Notes: generated by a model from the letters alone, not told the origin. A stretch of 64,000 bases of DNA from Triops longicaudatus (GCA_022885665.1 JAGQDJ010000020.1:1-64000); one strand, 5' to 3'. Shown: positions 1 to 14,100, counted from the stretch's first letter. Program-made: numbers and translations.

Positions 1-359
1 GCAGATGAAAGTTTCCCAACAGGTAGCACGCCTTTGGTACGGTTCTCAGCTATTGCCACGCCTTGTTCGGACGCAGAGGCATTGGGCGATTCGGGAAATA
101 AGAAATCGGCGCTAGTCACACCTGAGATAGCGCTGGCTTTGGATGAAAAGCTGGAATTAACCTTATCCCAGTGGAAGACGGGTAAAAGTTGGTTGTGCAA
201 TGGTGGACTTCATAATCCCTTGTATGTCAGTGTTTTTTATTGTGCAATTTTGTGTTCCTGACGTTCAGTAGAAATTCAAGAGTCGTTATAGGAAATAATA
301 TGGAAGGAGACTGGCGCACAATGTCTGAAGAAAGTTGTTTCGAACTGGCTTGTTTCTAA
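1..359 (+). CDS. Possible 3' end of an unidentified gene (two exons, 5' cut by window edge)
   Basis: Frame 1 is open from the first base. The proposed exons are 1..221 and 269..359, separated by a 47-bp intron with donor GTATGT and acceptor TTCAG; the phase (2) fits and the frame ends in TAA at 357-359. The C-terminal part reads LALDEKLELTL, then NGGLHNPL, then DWRTMSEESCFELACF. The spacing of LDE-L, a Cys, NPL and CFEL loosely recalls the end of a TLDc domain, but I cannot assign a family. The intron is shorter than any other in the window, so the splice is uncertain. Without it the first exon runs on to a stop at 259-261. This could also be a chance open frame. Confidence 0.3.
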
Positions 360-1334
360 CGTGCCATTAATAAGCTGGAAGCGTTGCTTCCAGGATTTGT
401 ACCGATACTTGAAGCCAAAACGTTAAAACGTGCGAAGATAAAACGTTTCGCACCAACGAACATTCAACCTAAGGTAAAAAGGAGACGATATCTTTTTATT
501 TGTTGACTTTATTACTATTATTTTTATAAAGGTTCACGCATCTTCGTAGCGGTATCATGCGTCATATATTGGAGCGTGTGTTCTAGCGAAGAGCTCGAGC
601 AAGCAATGGTAACACAGCAGGGATGGAAACTTTGGGTCCCAACGTTATTCATTGGTGGAATTTGTAATTAATGCAAGTTAATGTGTATGATTCCTATGTC
701 CCTTGCCTAAACGGGTCTCTTGTATTTCGAAGAATGTAAAATTGTGTGCTTTTTCAAGAAAAAACACACAGTTAAAGCGAATCAAAATGTGATATACAAC
801 ATTCATGCCAAAACTGTGCGTTATTATTAAATTTTACCTTATTTCATCGTGAAAATACTTTATTTCAGACCAGTCGAGATGTATAAAAAGATTTCGGCTA
901 CGAGGTTGTCAGAACTGTCGAAAATACTTTTAGGTAGCAGAATAAAAATTATTTGTGAATTGGGATACGTGAAAAAGCACCACGATTTTTTTTATAGAAG
1001 AAAAATTATTGTAATAAAATTTTTAGCAAATTAGTCGCACTTGACAAAGACAAATCCAGGGTAGTAATTTTGTTTTCGCCAACAAAAGCGGTTTGTTGTA
1101 CTAAAACTATTATAATAATTCTTATCAATTTTACTGGAAGTACAATTATTATGGTAATTCCCAAGTATCCTAATAAATCGACATGTCTGCAATATGGAAA
1201 TTAAGGAATGCAAATTGTCAGACTCGACGAGAGGATTCCGAATTTGTAAGAATTATTGCGCTAGCCCTTCAAATAAGCGAGAAAAACTGAGCTTGAACAT
1301 GTAATCATGCCCTGAGGGCGTCTCAGGAGCCAAA

Positions 1335-1650
1335 AGTTTTGAAATCCCATAAGGAATAACATGGGAAAAAGTGCGACGCACGATGCCAGGCATCATGCTT
1401 CCCGAGGTCTCGTTCACCCCTTTCTATCCCTTTTCCTGCTTCCCATTTTGTTTCCAATTATACTCTTGGTAATCCCATTTTATTGGGATATACCAGGTAC
1501 CACAGGAAGCAGGCCAGGACATAGCCAGGGTTTTTTTCCTCTGAAAAACCAAACCTCAGACACGGGAAATCGAACCCACGACCTTACGATCCCAAGGCAA
1601 TGCCTTAGACCGCTCGGCCATTTTACTTATTATACAACGTGCTTTTAGAT
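1335..1650 (-). repeat. tRNA-derived SINE-like element
   Basis: Read on the minus strand, 1563-1635 holds a type-II tRNA-like A box (TGGCCGAGCGGTCTAAGGC) followed by a B box (GGTTCGATTTCC), the RNA polymerase III internal promoter layout of Ser/Leu tRNAs. The acceptor stem does not pair and the T-arm loop carries an extra base, so it is not a working tRNA. About 230 bp of non-tRNA sequence follows toward lower coordinates, with a pyrimidine-rich stretch, as in a SINE body. I saw no second copy here and could not fix the element's ends or target-site duplications. Confidence 0.5.
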
Positions 1651-1831
1651 ACAAAACCTATATGTGGTATGTTACCTATGCAACTTCTCGCAGATTACAA
1701 GTAGCACTGTTTTTTATTATTTCTAGACTTTTTACTAGCAGGAAGTTTGTTCAAAATGAAATACTATACCTTACGGCCATTCGTAGTTTTTTTTTTATTT
1801 TATGCAAGGTATAGGAAAGTAACCATTATTA

Positions 1832-1837
1832 TTTATT
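1832..1837 (-). promoter_or_regulatory. Candidate poly(A) signal of SVEP1
   Basis: TTTATT on the plus strand gives AATAAA on the gene strand about 320 nt past the SVEP1 stop. A second AATAAA lies at about 1791-1796. Chosen by position only, in AT-rich DNA. Confidence 0.3.
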
Positions 1838-2156
1838 TTGATACCGTGTACGATTAAAATCACATACGTGATCCTTTCCCCACATTTTTCTGCTGTTTTT
1901 CTCCCGATTCGTACTTCGTTCTTCCATTTCTTCATTCCTAAATTTCAGTAGCTTGGCGACATATCAATTTGTATTTATCTTATGAACTTTCCAATCAGTT
2001 TATACAAAGCCACGGAAATAAAATCGAATTACAAGAAAATAACAAAAACACGAATACACTAGTTTTAGCCTCTATACCACGAACCACTTGTCCTACGAAA
2101 ACACATAATATAATTAAAATTCACAGCTAATTTTCGTCAACACTTGGATTCGAAAT

Positions 2157-5100
2157 TTACTTTTTATGAAGGCATTGCGGATTGCCATACCCTGGAGGAC
2201 AATGGCACATATTGGCAGCTACACAGCGCCCTCCATTGGCACACGGTGGGTCGCAAGTCGCTAAATGTTAAAAATGTATTACTTGCCTGACTTTCCACCG
2301 CTTTAACTTGGTAAACGATTTACGTTTTTCACACCGAAGACCTTTGTAACCAGGACGGCAGGAACAACGGTAAGGGGCGGTACACGTACCACCGTTCAGG
2401 CAAGGTAAGATGCAATACGCTACGAAACACACGATTACTTTTACAACATGCAAACATTTCCACACCACGCTTCATACCCTAAACACCAAATTCCACACAA
2501 AATAATTTGAAAAAATATAAAAATAATTTGGAAAAATAAATTAAAAATCAATTTAAAAAAATCCTAAAATTACGCTAAGGGTATACGATTAATGCACGAC
2601 TAAACCTACTATTAAGAAAACGCCATAAACCGACGCCACTTTTCTTTTTAGCGCACCTGTTTGACATCTGTCGCCGCTAAATCCTGGAGGACAAGCGCAA
2701 ACGCCAGTCGGTAGACACGCCCCTCCATTCAGACACTGACAATCCCGCGATCCTTCGCAAGCAATAGGTCCTGACCATTGTCCATTGCTTTGGCACTTAA
2801 TCACATTGTGTCCAACAGATTTTTGCCCTATTATTTTTTTTTTCAAAATTACGTGTGAATTTATTATAATTTATTTTCACTATTAATCATATTTTTAATA
2901 CCTGGTGGGCAAGAAATAACTAAACGGTCGCTAAATGTATACGAAAAGCCCAGCAACGTGATACCCGGCGGTGCCCGGGGTCGTCCACACCAAACACCTA
3001 AACAAAGATAATCGAAACCTTCTTTTAACTGAATTTATGAGTTGATCACGTCTTACGTTCGCATTTTCCGGCAGGTGCAGACCAGATTTGATTAGGAAGA
3101 CACTGTAGAGACAAATTTCCATGTCTCACGTAGCCAGGTTCGCATTCTAATTTCAACCACGCCCCCACAGACCTTGGTTCCACGCTTGGCACTACTGCAT
3201 GCGCTATAGGAGGCGGATCTTGGCACGAAGCCGCTAAAATTAACACAAATAAATTATTCAATTTATACTATTTGAAAGTCAAATAAATCGCGACCAAAAC
3301 TGACATGTATACGAAACCTTAATCAAAATATACTTCATTAATAAATTAACGCCTACGCTGTGATTCAAGAACGAAATAAAATCAAGAAAATAAATGAAAA
3401 TTACGTGAAAATAAGAAATAAAAATTTTTTACATTTAAAACGAACACGTAAAAAAAATGCGTTCAAGAACAATAAAAAGCTGTTTACTGCTCATTTTTTA
3501 GGGATACAAATTAAACGCCATACCCTAAACACTAATTTAAAAATTAATTAAATATTATAAAATAAACCAAAAAATATCTAAAATTACGGTAATGGTATAC
3601 AGCATTGTATATAAATAGAGCTAAAAGAAATAAAATCAAATAGATAAAACCCATTAACTACTCACTTCAAGCATCCAATAAATACCAAATATTAATAATA
3701 AAAACCAAGAAAGATAGTAGACTTAAAATAGATCAAAAGCCAAAGTACGTTCGCAGATCGGTGGAGAAGGCGTCCATTGTCCCATTGCATTGCAGAGTGC
3801 GACCTCGGAGCCGTGCAGTGTGTACCCAGCCTCGCACAGGAACCGTACTTTGTCACCGTACTGTCGAGCCACGCCCATAACAAACCCATGCACAGGAGGT
3901 ACCAACTCGGGACACCACACACCTTATCAAATCAGAAAATCCATTATTTTTTTTTTTCAAAATTCTTATTCACTACATATTCTGCACTTAATCATTTTAA
4001 GTACAACCTACGTTGACACTGTGGAGAATTCCCTGACCAGGTTCCCGTCGCTTGGCACACGCGTTTAGCTTGACCCAGAAGCTGGTACCCTGTTTGACAC
4101 GCATACGAGGCCACACCCATAAACGTGTTATTTACGGTGCCGAGGAAACCATTCAACGGAGCCTAGATACATTATGAAACCATTAACAAAAATTACCTCG
4201 ATAAAATAAAAAAAAAAAATATACTAATAAAAAATATTCGTTAAATGTGTAGGCAATACCCTGGGCTGCGGACAGCTGACAGGTAAACACTTCGGTACGT
4301 CACCAATCCATTTCTGCGCTGTGCATTCCAAGTATCCACTGCGTGACAGGTAATACCCTGGTAGGCAAGAATAACGATATTGCGATCCAACGGGCCAAAT
4401 TCCGTCTTTCAAGACATTCGCGTAAGGTACTACTGGTGGATCATGGCAAACATCCTGAAAAACATAAAAAAATAGGATAAAGTAGAAGGAATGCGTATTG
4501 CTTCTATTTATTGGAATACCTGGAGACAAATGGGTAGTTCTCCGAGCCATCGTCCATCATTACCACAGGTTAAATTAGGATTGCCTTTTAAAGAAAAGCC
4601 CGGTTCGCAGAAATAGGCGACGCTGGTACCGGGTACGTGATTACCCTCTTCCCCGGTCAGATAGTAATATCGCGAATGGAGTGTCAGCGGTACGTGCGGA
4701 CAGTAGATCTTCTGGCAGTAAGGCAATACCCCCGCATTCCAAATACCACCGGTCAGACAGGTGATCTGTGATGGACCAACCAACGTATACCCTTCTTGGC
4801 AAGCAATGCTCAGCGTTTGACCCGCTTCGATGGTCGAGAAAATATTCGAAATATGTTCGTCTATCGCCAAGGGCGAGCAATACTTCGGTTGGCAAGTCGG
4901 TAGTGACGCATTCCACGTACCGTCGTTCTGGCAAGTCAATTTCTCGGTACCCACAAGCTGGTACTTTTCGTCGCAACTGAAAGTAGCCACGGATTTGAAA
5001 GGTATCAGGTGATCGGTATCGAGAGTATCAGCTTCGACGAATTCCGGGTCGTTGGTCCATTTCCGTAAGCTAACCTCGCCATGTACCACGGGTCCAGGGT

Positions 5101-8100
5101 AGGGACAGAAAGCTTGGGTGCACGTGGGCGGGGTATCGCTCCATGTACGTGATTCTTGGCATACCAGAGTGGATGTACCGGTAAGTACGTACCCGGGTTG
5201 GCACTCGAAACGTACCGAATCGCCTACACTCAGACCTTCCAGGTGCCAGATGGCGTGGGTGGGTACTTCCGGAATAGGGCACAAGATAGGGTCGCAGAAG
5301 GGTAAGTCACCGCTCCACGTACCTGCTTCGGTACAGACTCTTTTGCCAGTACCAACTAGTTTGTATCCAGGTTTGCATACGTACGTGAGTACATCATTGA
5401 ACTGGACGCCGGTAACCGCGAACGTACCATCTGTGATAAGATCAGGCTGGGGGCATTCCACTTGTTCGCAAGTTGGTAGAACGGAAGACCATGTACCGTT
5501 CGAGGTACATTCTAGTCTCGGTACGCCTTGCAACCGGTACCCGAGCTCGCATTCGTACTCGATTTGATCACCATGTTTGAACGTTTCGGGGTAGAAATAT
5601 ATTTCTGGTACTTGGTTCGAGTGTGGGTACAGTTCGTTTACCTGGGTACGGGTCAAGTAATGACCGTGAGGTACGTCATCCTTAGCGGGGGCTGGGCAAG
5701 TTATAGGTACACATTCTGGGATACTTCCGTGCCATTTACCCTCGTGGCCACAAATTAGAGAGAATAATAACTTGGATTTGAGTACGTAGCCGGTCTCACA
5801 TTCGTATTCGATGACATATTGGTACGTGTAGTCAGAACTAATGGGATTTACTAGCGTACCGTGCTCGATTTTCGGAGGTACGTCGCACATAACCGGTTCG
5901 CATTTAGTAGAGTCAATTTTCCAAGTACCCAACAGGCAATACCAAGTTGACGTACCTTTCAGAACGTACCCTGGGTCACAAGTAGCTTCTACGGCGGTAT
6001 TGTTCTTCGAATGTACTTGCCCATGTACCAACACAGGAGGCGAAGGGCAAGGAATTTCATCACACGACGGAAAATCAGCCGACCAGCCAGTCGAGGTACA
6101 TTCCAACGCAGAAGTGCCAACCAATACATAACCCGGTAGGCATTCCACATTCAGGGTACTTCCTACAAGGTACTGCGTTTGTTCGCTTACAAGTGTTAGA
6201 TGTTGGCTTAACGGCATAGGTACGAAACATTCGATTCGGTGACAAGTAGGCAATACTTGCTCCCATGTACCGTTTTGGGTACAGCGCAAAACCTCCGGGC
6301 CTTCTAGCCGGTACCCCGGTTCACAAGCGATACGTACCGAGCCTAGGTACTTGTAATTTTCGTCCATACCTTCATACACCCCGAAGGGTATCTGGGGCAA
6401 CGCAGGGCACGTGATGGGTTCACACCGCGGGAATTCCTCATTCCAGGTACCGGCACTGGTACATGTGATTTTTCCAGTACTGTCCGGGTACAATACATAT
6501 CCCGGGTCACAACGTACATTTACTACCGTTTCGGGTACGAAATGACTCACATCCACCGGCTCATGTGGATAATCCACGGTAACTTGACTGTGCATTGGAA
6601 TTACTGGACTCGGGCAGACCACTGGTACGCATTCCGATGGTCCTTCCGGTACCCATGTACCCTCAAAGGAGCAATTTTTCGTTTTCACGCCTTGTATGCG
6701 GTAGTTCAAATAACACGAGTACTGAACGATGTCGCCAAAGAAGTACGGCTCGGATTGCGACACGTATGAGTGAGGTACGGTACCGGGATGGGGACAAGGC
6801 ACGCGGGTACAAGCCGGGAAACTCGGTTCCCAATTTTTGTTCCCTTGGCACACACTCTGAGGCTCTCCTTGTAAAACGTACCCAGGATCGCATTGAAAGG
6901 TCAGTACCGAGCCATAAAACGATGTATTGCCCGTCACAACGCCGTTCGGGAATACTTCCGGTACGTCCGGACAGTAAATCAAGCGACAGGACGGTTCTTC
7001 TTCGGTCCACGTACCATCAGGGAGGCAAACGCGCTCCAAAACCCCGATTAATTCGTACCCTTCTTCGCAATCGTAGAAAATGCTTGAACCGACATGTAAA
7101 TTGCCTTCGTACCCAATGTACCCGTGCTCGATAATCTCCGGTACGGCGCACGTTCTTGGTACGCAAACCGGCGGGAAACCGCTCCACTGCCCATTATCGC
7201 GACAGATACGATGTGTCGTTTTCGTACTCAGCACGTACCCTTCATCGCACTCGTAAAACGCTTTGGAATTGTATGTCAAAGACGTGTACATGATGTTGCC
7301 ATTATCCGGCGCATCTAATGCCGGACATTGGACCTCAACACAAATCGGGACCTCTTCGCTCCACGTACCATTGGGTAAACACAACCGATGCGATTCGCCT
7401 TCTAACGTAAAGCCGGTACGACACACGTACTCGGCCTCCTCGTACACCGCAAAACCATGTACCACGACGCTGCCGTAATCAATATTATCCAACGGAGGAC
7501 AATACACCGGTTCGCATGTTGGTACTTCTGCCGGTAGCCATACACTCCCGGTACTTGGGTACTTTGCCGCGGTACATGTACGCTGCGATACTCCCTTAAC
7601 GGAAAAACCCTCCTCGCAAACGTATTCAACCACATCCCCTAACACAAATTCGGCCCCTTCGGTACGTGTACCTGTACTGACCAGAACGTAACTACCATTC
7701 ACGATACTATCGGGTACGGCACAAGAGGCGGGGCGACAGCTCGGCTGAGTATCGTTCACTGCTCCGTTTTCCATACACAATCGCTTTCCTGGACCCAACA
7801 GCTCGTACCCTTGGTCGCACTGGTACGTGAATACTTCGCCGGGTAGTACCGGTAAGTCGTTGAGTACGCGACCGTACTGCAAGGCTTCGACGTTACAATA
7901 AATCTCTACGCACGTACTCACGTCTCCACTCCACGTACCCTCAGCGGTACACATCCTTTCAGCGTCACCTTTTAGCGTAAAACCGGCGAAGCATTCCAAG
8001 CGCGCAATACTACCGAACGTCTGATCGTCGGCCAGTACCTGACCGTTCGGTACTTGAGGCGGTGGGCCGCAATCCACCGGCATACACGCTGGTAGTCCAT

Positions 8101-11100
8101 ACGGCTGCCAGATGGCGTCACCGTCACATGTGAATTCGGCCGCACCGTACGTTTCATACCCAGGCGCGCACATGTACGTGAGCTTTGAGCCGTAGTGTCG
8201 TAAAGGATCGCTTAAACTGTACGTCGCGTACCGGACAGCGGTTGGCTCGTCACAAACCACCGGTTGACAATCGGGGGCGGAGCCAATCCACGTGCCGTCA
8301 TGCGAACACCGTAACGTACTTGGCGCATCTTGCTGAAACCCGGCGTCGCACACGTATTGAATAACCACGCCCACTTCAATACTTTCCAGTCCAGTCTCCA
8401 AACGGCCGTTATTAATCCTTGAAATAAAAATGACAATAAATAAAAAATATAATGAGCATAAATGGACAAAAACAATGACAATACACAAATTTGAATAATA
8501 ATAAAAACAAAAGTAAATAAACAAAAATAGCAAATAATACAAAATAAGAAAAAAGCTAAATAATAAATACAAATGTAAATAAATTGAAATAACAATAACA
8601 AGTAAACACGTAATAAAACACAAAAATAAATATAAAACAAAAACTCAAAAATCACCAAAAAACGAAAAAAATCAATAAACGAAATCACAAAAATAAACTA
8701 TAATAATTAAAGACACATAAGAATCGCGTAGTTTTCTTAGATAATTTCACGCACTTCGGAGGCTGGGTACACAGAATCGGCTGACAAACAGGCAATACAT
8801 CTTCCCAGCTTCCGTCTTCCAGGCATCTCAAGGTGGCGACACCGTCGAGTTTGTAGTTTTCGTCGCAAGCAATGGTGATATTTTCCCCAAGTCTATTACA
8901 AACAAAAATAACGTATAAAAAATAATTTAAAAAATCTGGTAATGTACTTGTAAATGGGTTGTGGCGACAGAACGCGACCGTTCTCGACACTAGAGGGGGC
9001 GGGGCAAGTGATTGGCTGGCAGGTAGGAGCTGTACCACTCCACTGTCCGTTTTCTCGACAATTTCGCGTGACGTCACCGACTAACAGGAAACCCTTGGTA
9101 CAGACGTACTGCACCCGGTCCCCGTACAAGTACGAGCTTCCTTGTACCTGCCCGTCCACCAAGTACCCTGGATATCCACAACTTATCCCTACAGAAAAGA
9201 AACATATTTTCTATAATCTTACGTACTTTTTTTAGGTGTAATTAATTACGCTGACAAACTGGCTCCTCTCCTGACCATCCTCCATGTACGGCGCACGTAC
9301 GGTTACCCTCAGGTGACAGTTTGTACCCCTCTTCGCACCTATACACCGCTACGCTATGGATCGACTGACCTTTCACCGTCACGTACCCATAAATAGGCGC
9401 AACAGGTACGCGACATCCTTGACAGAAATGTGATTCTTCTACCTGGGAATGTGAAAAAAATGTGAACTTCATATAAGAACCTGACTTCCATTATATAATT
9501 TTATTATAAAATTATAAAATTACTAATATAAAAACCTAACTTAATATAGAAACGAATTTATCAAATATTTCCATGTCTTTTTCACACAATAGATGGCGTC
9601 AGTGAGACAGGTTGTAATAAAAGCTTTCCAAATGTCGTACCTTGACACGCCCATGGAGTGCGTTCTTAAAATCGCCCCAAGCGATCACGTTTCCGAATTC
9701 CGGGTCGCAAGATCCAACAATACCAGCAATCCTTTCTTCGGGTAGAACTTTATTCCATATATCCACCCGGTACATAACGCCAACGAAAGATTCTGCAGCA
9801 CTAAACCCTCCGCCATTAAGATCCTGTTCTTGTCCAAGGACAAGTGTCCCATTTCCTATTGCACATAAAAAGAAACAAGTTAGTTTTCCTTCATTTAAAA
9901 AAAAAAAAAATATTCAATTAAAAAGAAATTAAGGCCTACTGGAAATCACCGTGCCATTGGCTAGACCTTTGCCAGAATCTTTGAGCTCTGCGTCCAAATA
10001 CATACTCCATCTTCCACCTTGGCTCTCCCACGTGACGCAGAAATAATGCCACTCACCGTCATTGGCTGTCACGTCAGTGATTACTTTCTCACCGTTGACA
10101 TAAAATACAAACCTGATAAAGAAAGAAAAAATATTTCAATTTAAATCTAATTTAAATCGTTTCAAATCTCAACACACTATACAGTGACATGGAAAAGCTT
10201 CAGCCTGTGGTGTATTAAAAATGTATGTGATTTGAATGTAAGAAACAACATAAAGTAAATACAAAACAAAAATTCATTATATTAGATACATAAACTTCAA
10301 AAACGTAGAAAAGGAATAACGTAAATACCTAAAAAAATCTTACCCACTGTAATCCGTAATCGTTAAAGCATTATCTTCCTCATCCGTGGCGTACGAAATG
10401 GGCGTGCCGTAGTTGAATTTATCGTGGGTTTTCATCCAATAACATATAGTTACCTTGAAAAACAACCAAAACATTAACAAAAACTTCATTTTCATAGTTA
10501 AAGAATTTTGTACTTCTTTCAAGTCTTGTCGCAAACCATCTAATGCAACATAATCCAAAGTTCCCGAACTGGCAAAATTCAAAAGAAAATTCTGATCGAT
10601 TTCTAGAAAAAGGTACAGCAGATAATCGCATTAGACGTCGGTAACATGAGCTTCGGGAAAATTGCAATCGAAGCTTACTCATATCACAGGTAAGACCAGT
10701 AATAGCTGGAGGGCACACGCACTGAAACGCGTTCAGCAGGTCCAGACAAGTAGCGCCCTCTTGACAAGGTGAAGAATCACATTCGTTGATATCGACTTCG
10801 CAATTCACTCCGGTATAACCAGGCGGACACACACAGCTACAATGCATTACATTAATATCACACATTTCTCTCGGAATACAGAAAATTTGAGTCAAAGTAC
10901 TTGTAGGCATGGATAAGATCTTCGCAAACAGCGCCATTTTGGCAAGGTTCGCTGAGGCAATCATCGATGTTTTCTTCGCAGTGAATACCGGTCCAGCCAG
11001 GTGAACAAGCACAAGTGACATTTGCCACCAAATCGATACATTTGGCGTCATTTTTGCAAGGATTAGCCAGTAGACATTCGTCAATATCCACTTCACACAA

Positions 11101-14100
11101 ATTTCCTGCAATAAAAATTCAAAGTTAAGGTTTTTTTTAATAAAAAACTTTTCTTGCAATTGAAGATGTATCTCTCCATGAACCTGAAATTATGAAACTG
11201 TCAACAGGCTGTGCCTACTATGGCTAATAAAATAAAAAGAAGTCTGAAAACAATAAGTTTACCGAAACATTCATGAAAAACATACAAAAACCTTTAGGCA
11301 GGTGTTGACTATGGTTTTATACCGACAGAATGTCTATAAATCCTCGTTTACTTTGACGTTGCAAAGGACAACTTCATCATCGTACCTGTGTACCCAGCTG
11401 CGCATTCACACATGTACCCATGTACTTTATCGGTACAGGACGCTCCGTTCTTGCAAGGTTGGGAAGCACAATCATCAATATTTATCTCGCAATTCGGTCC
11501 TGTGAAACCCAGAACGCACTGACAGCTATACGAATTGATAGCATCGCGACAAGTGCCGTTATTCTGACAAGGGGCCGAGCTACATTCGTCAATATCTGTT
11601 TCGCAGTGCATACCTAAACAGCATTCATTGTTATCGATAGATTATAACTCAATAACTGTCAAATACAAATAAAAACTGAGAAAACATATACAGGACGCTA
11701 ACTTACCCGTAAAACCTGGGCGACAGTCGCAAACATACCCAAACTGCAGCAAACGACAATGGCCGCCATGTTGGCACGGCAAGGAAAAACACTCATTGAT
11801 TTCTAACGGCTCTAACTGCCGAAATTCAGCCTATATAGCACGCAAATTCAGTCGAATTGTCTTTCAACGCACACATATTTAGCTTCACAAGGCTGAAACA
11901 GCTATTACTTAGCTTAAAAATTCACATAAGTCGTAATTACATTCACGTAAGTTGCATAAGCGTCATATGACGCTTTTCTTTGTTTTTCGCAACCACCTAG
12001 TGGTAGTTTGCGGCATCAATGGAATGCACCCCGTGATTTCATCGATGGTCGTTAAGAAAATTGCTTAATGCTGTGTTCATTTCGACTACTTTTTTAATTA
12101 GCTGGAAATGGTATAAATTAATAAAGAGATTTTCGCAATTCTTTACATCATCTAGCGAAACTCGGGAATTACAAATCCGCCATTTTCTGTCCATCTGTCG
12201 CTACTACCAAGAATGAAAAATACCATATCAAAGAGCCGTTTTAGCTTTCCACAATTTTTAATTTTTAGTTTAACGTTTTCTTTTTTTCATATCGTTGTTG
12301 TTCTATGTACATAGTACGAATTTTTGCATTTGTATTATGGTTTTTAACAGGGAAAATTGGGTTTAAAAGGAAGGGGTTAACATTGGGGTGTGCTGGGGTT
12401 AAAGGAATGTGTTTAATATCGTGCATTGTTTCAAGAACTATTAGTTAAATTAAGAACAAAATGGGTAAAACTACCTGTTCGGCGTCTTCTGCGGTATACT
12501 CGCATTCACTCTTGGATCCCGTCCCAGCGCCCGCAGTTTTCCCCCCATAAGGACACCGTAGACAATACTTTTGACCCATTTGACTTTGGTAATACCCTAC
12601 TGGACAAGGAAAACACGGATCCAAGCCTGTTTCCGATACATGGCCAGCAGGACACATTTCTAAATACAAAATTCAATTAATTGGAACAATAAATTTTAAA
12701 AAATTTAAGAAATAAGCATTTTTTTTAAATCTAGCTTACATATTATAAAAAAATAGTCTCCGCTGTCGAAAGAATACTAAGAAAAAAATTTAAAATCTGA
12801 ATTCTTATACCTTTACATTCTTCAATTTTGCGCGCCGCACGACGCCATGTTGTAGTATTGGCCGGACACGGTAAGCATTCTGTTTGCGCGTACTCGGGCT
12901 GATACGTACCCACGTGGCAAGTACTACACTTTTCCAACCCGTCAACCGAAAAACTCCCAGGAAGACATTGCGCTAAGAAATTTCTTTAAATTATTTTTTG
13001 GAAGTATACCGACAGAAAAATTTTAAGAGTGCTAGTCTTCTATCGTACGTACTTACGTACAATACGTACACACGAAGTAGGCTGGTAGAATCGGTACTTA
13101 CATTTGCATTCGTTGGAACTCTTAGCGTTTACAACTTTCGTAGACGTATTGTTGGGACACACCATACATGTCAACTGTCCTTCGGCCGGTTGGTACGAAC
13201 CACGCGTACACGGCTGGCAATCTTCGGTCATCACATTGAAGTACGTACCCACGGGACACAAAACTACAAAATTATGAATTTTTACAGTAATTATACGATA
13301 TTTGCGAGCCTTCGTGACAAATTCACTATGCAGCAAAACAACTGTATAATATTTCTTGAAAACGACATGTACTGTACGTACCGCAAGCATTGCCTTGTAC
13401 CACGCTTCCCGGCTCGCAAGCAAACTGCGGTAATTCACTCTGGAACAAAAGCTGGTTTACGGGCAAAATTTGGCCGCCCATGGCGACATCTAGCTGGCCT
13501 TGCTCGGCCGCTTGAGCTAAAGCTGCTTTGACTTGGTTCATCGTTTCCAGCAATATTTCTTCCTTGGGTACTCCCTGACCTACATGTAAATCACGAGGTA
13601 AATCAAAATAGTTCCTAGAACTGTTATTTTTTTTTTTCTTTAAGGAAGAAGAACATACTTTTAACCTTGAACTTGATTTCAGCCAGTTTGGGTATCTCTT
13701 TCAATAGGTGTGGCTGCAAGTCGGAATCGTAATCATGATCACTGTAATCCAGCACCGCTGGAGTCGAAAACAAGTCCAAAGAGCGTTTCTTTCTCTTGGA
13801 GATGAGTAATTCGTTGTCTAACTCGCCATCCTAGCATTATAACACAAAATTGTCGAGAATTTAAACTATTTTATTTATTTTTTTACAAATTTTAAATGTC
13901 AGAAACTTACTTCATTGAAAAGCTCTTTACACGTTGCTTCTAGGTCTTCCACCTCGCAAATCATATTGTCACCGCAGATCTCCTGAATTTTGTGCACAAT
14001 TCTTCGCTTAACTTGTGTTTCCACCTTAATCAAGGTAAAAAAAAAAATATAATAATAAATAAAAAAATTATTAAAAAATTGAACTTTAACAATTCTCTAA

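Larger units (their letters stand above)
360..2156. other. Non-coding stretch, 3' flank of SVEP1
   Basis: No coding exon is recognised in this 1.8 kb. It is AT-rich and holds the SINE-like element at about 1335-1650 and, on the minus strand, the likely 3' UTR of SVEP1. Confidence 0.5.

Noticed and set aside
1563..1635. Functional tRNA gene on the minus strand
   Set aside because: A and B boxes are present, but the acceptor stem does not pair and the T arm carries an extra base; a SINE or pseudogene fits better.
5118..7134. Long plus-strand open frames (149 and 179 codons) opposite the giant SVEP1 exon
   Set aside because: They are antisense shadows of a long Cys-rich coding exon; they show no domain and the minus frame is clearly real.
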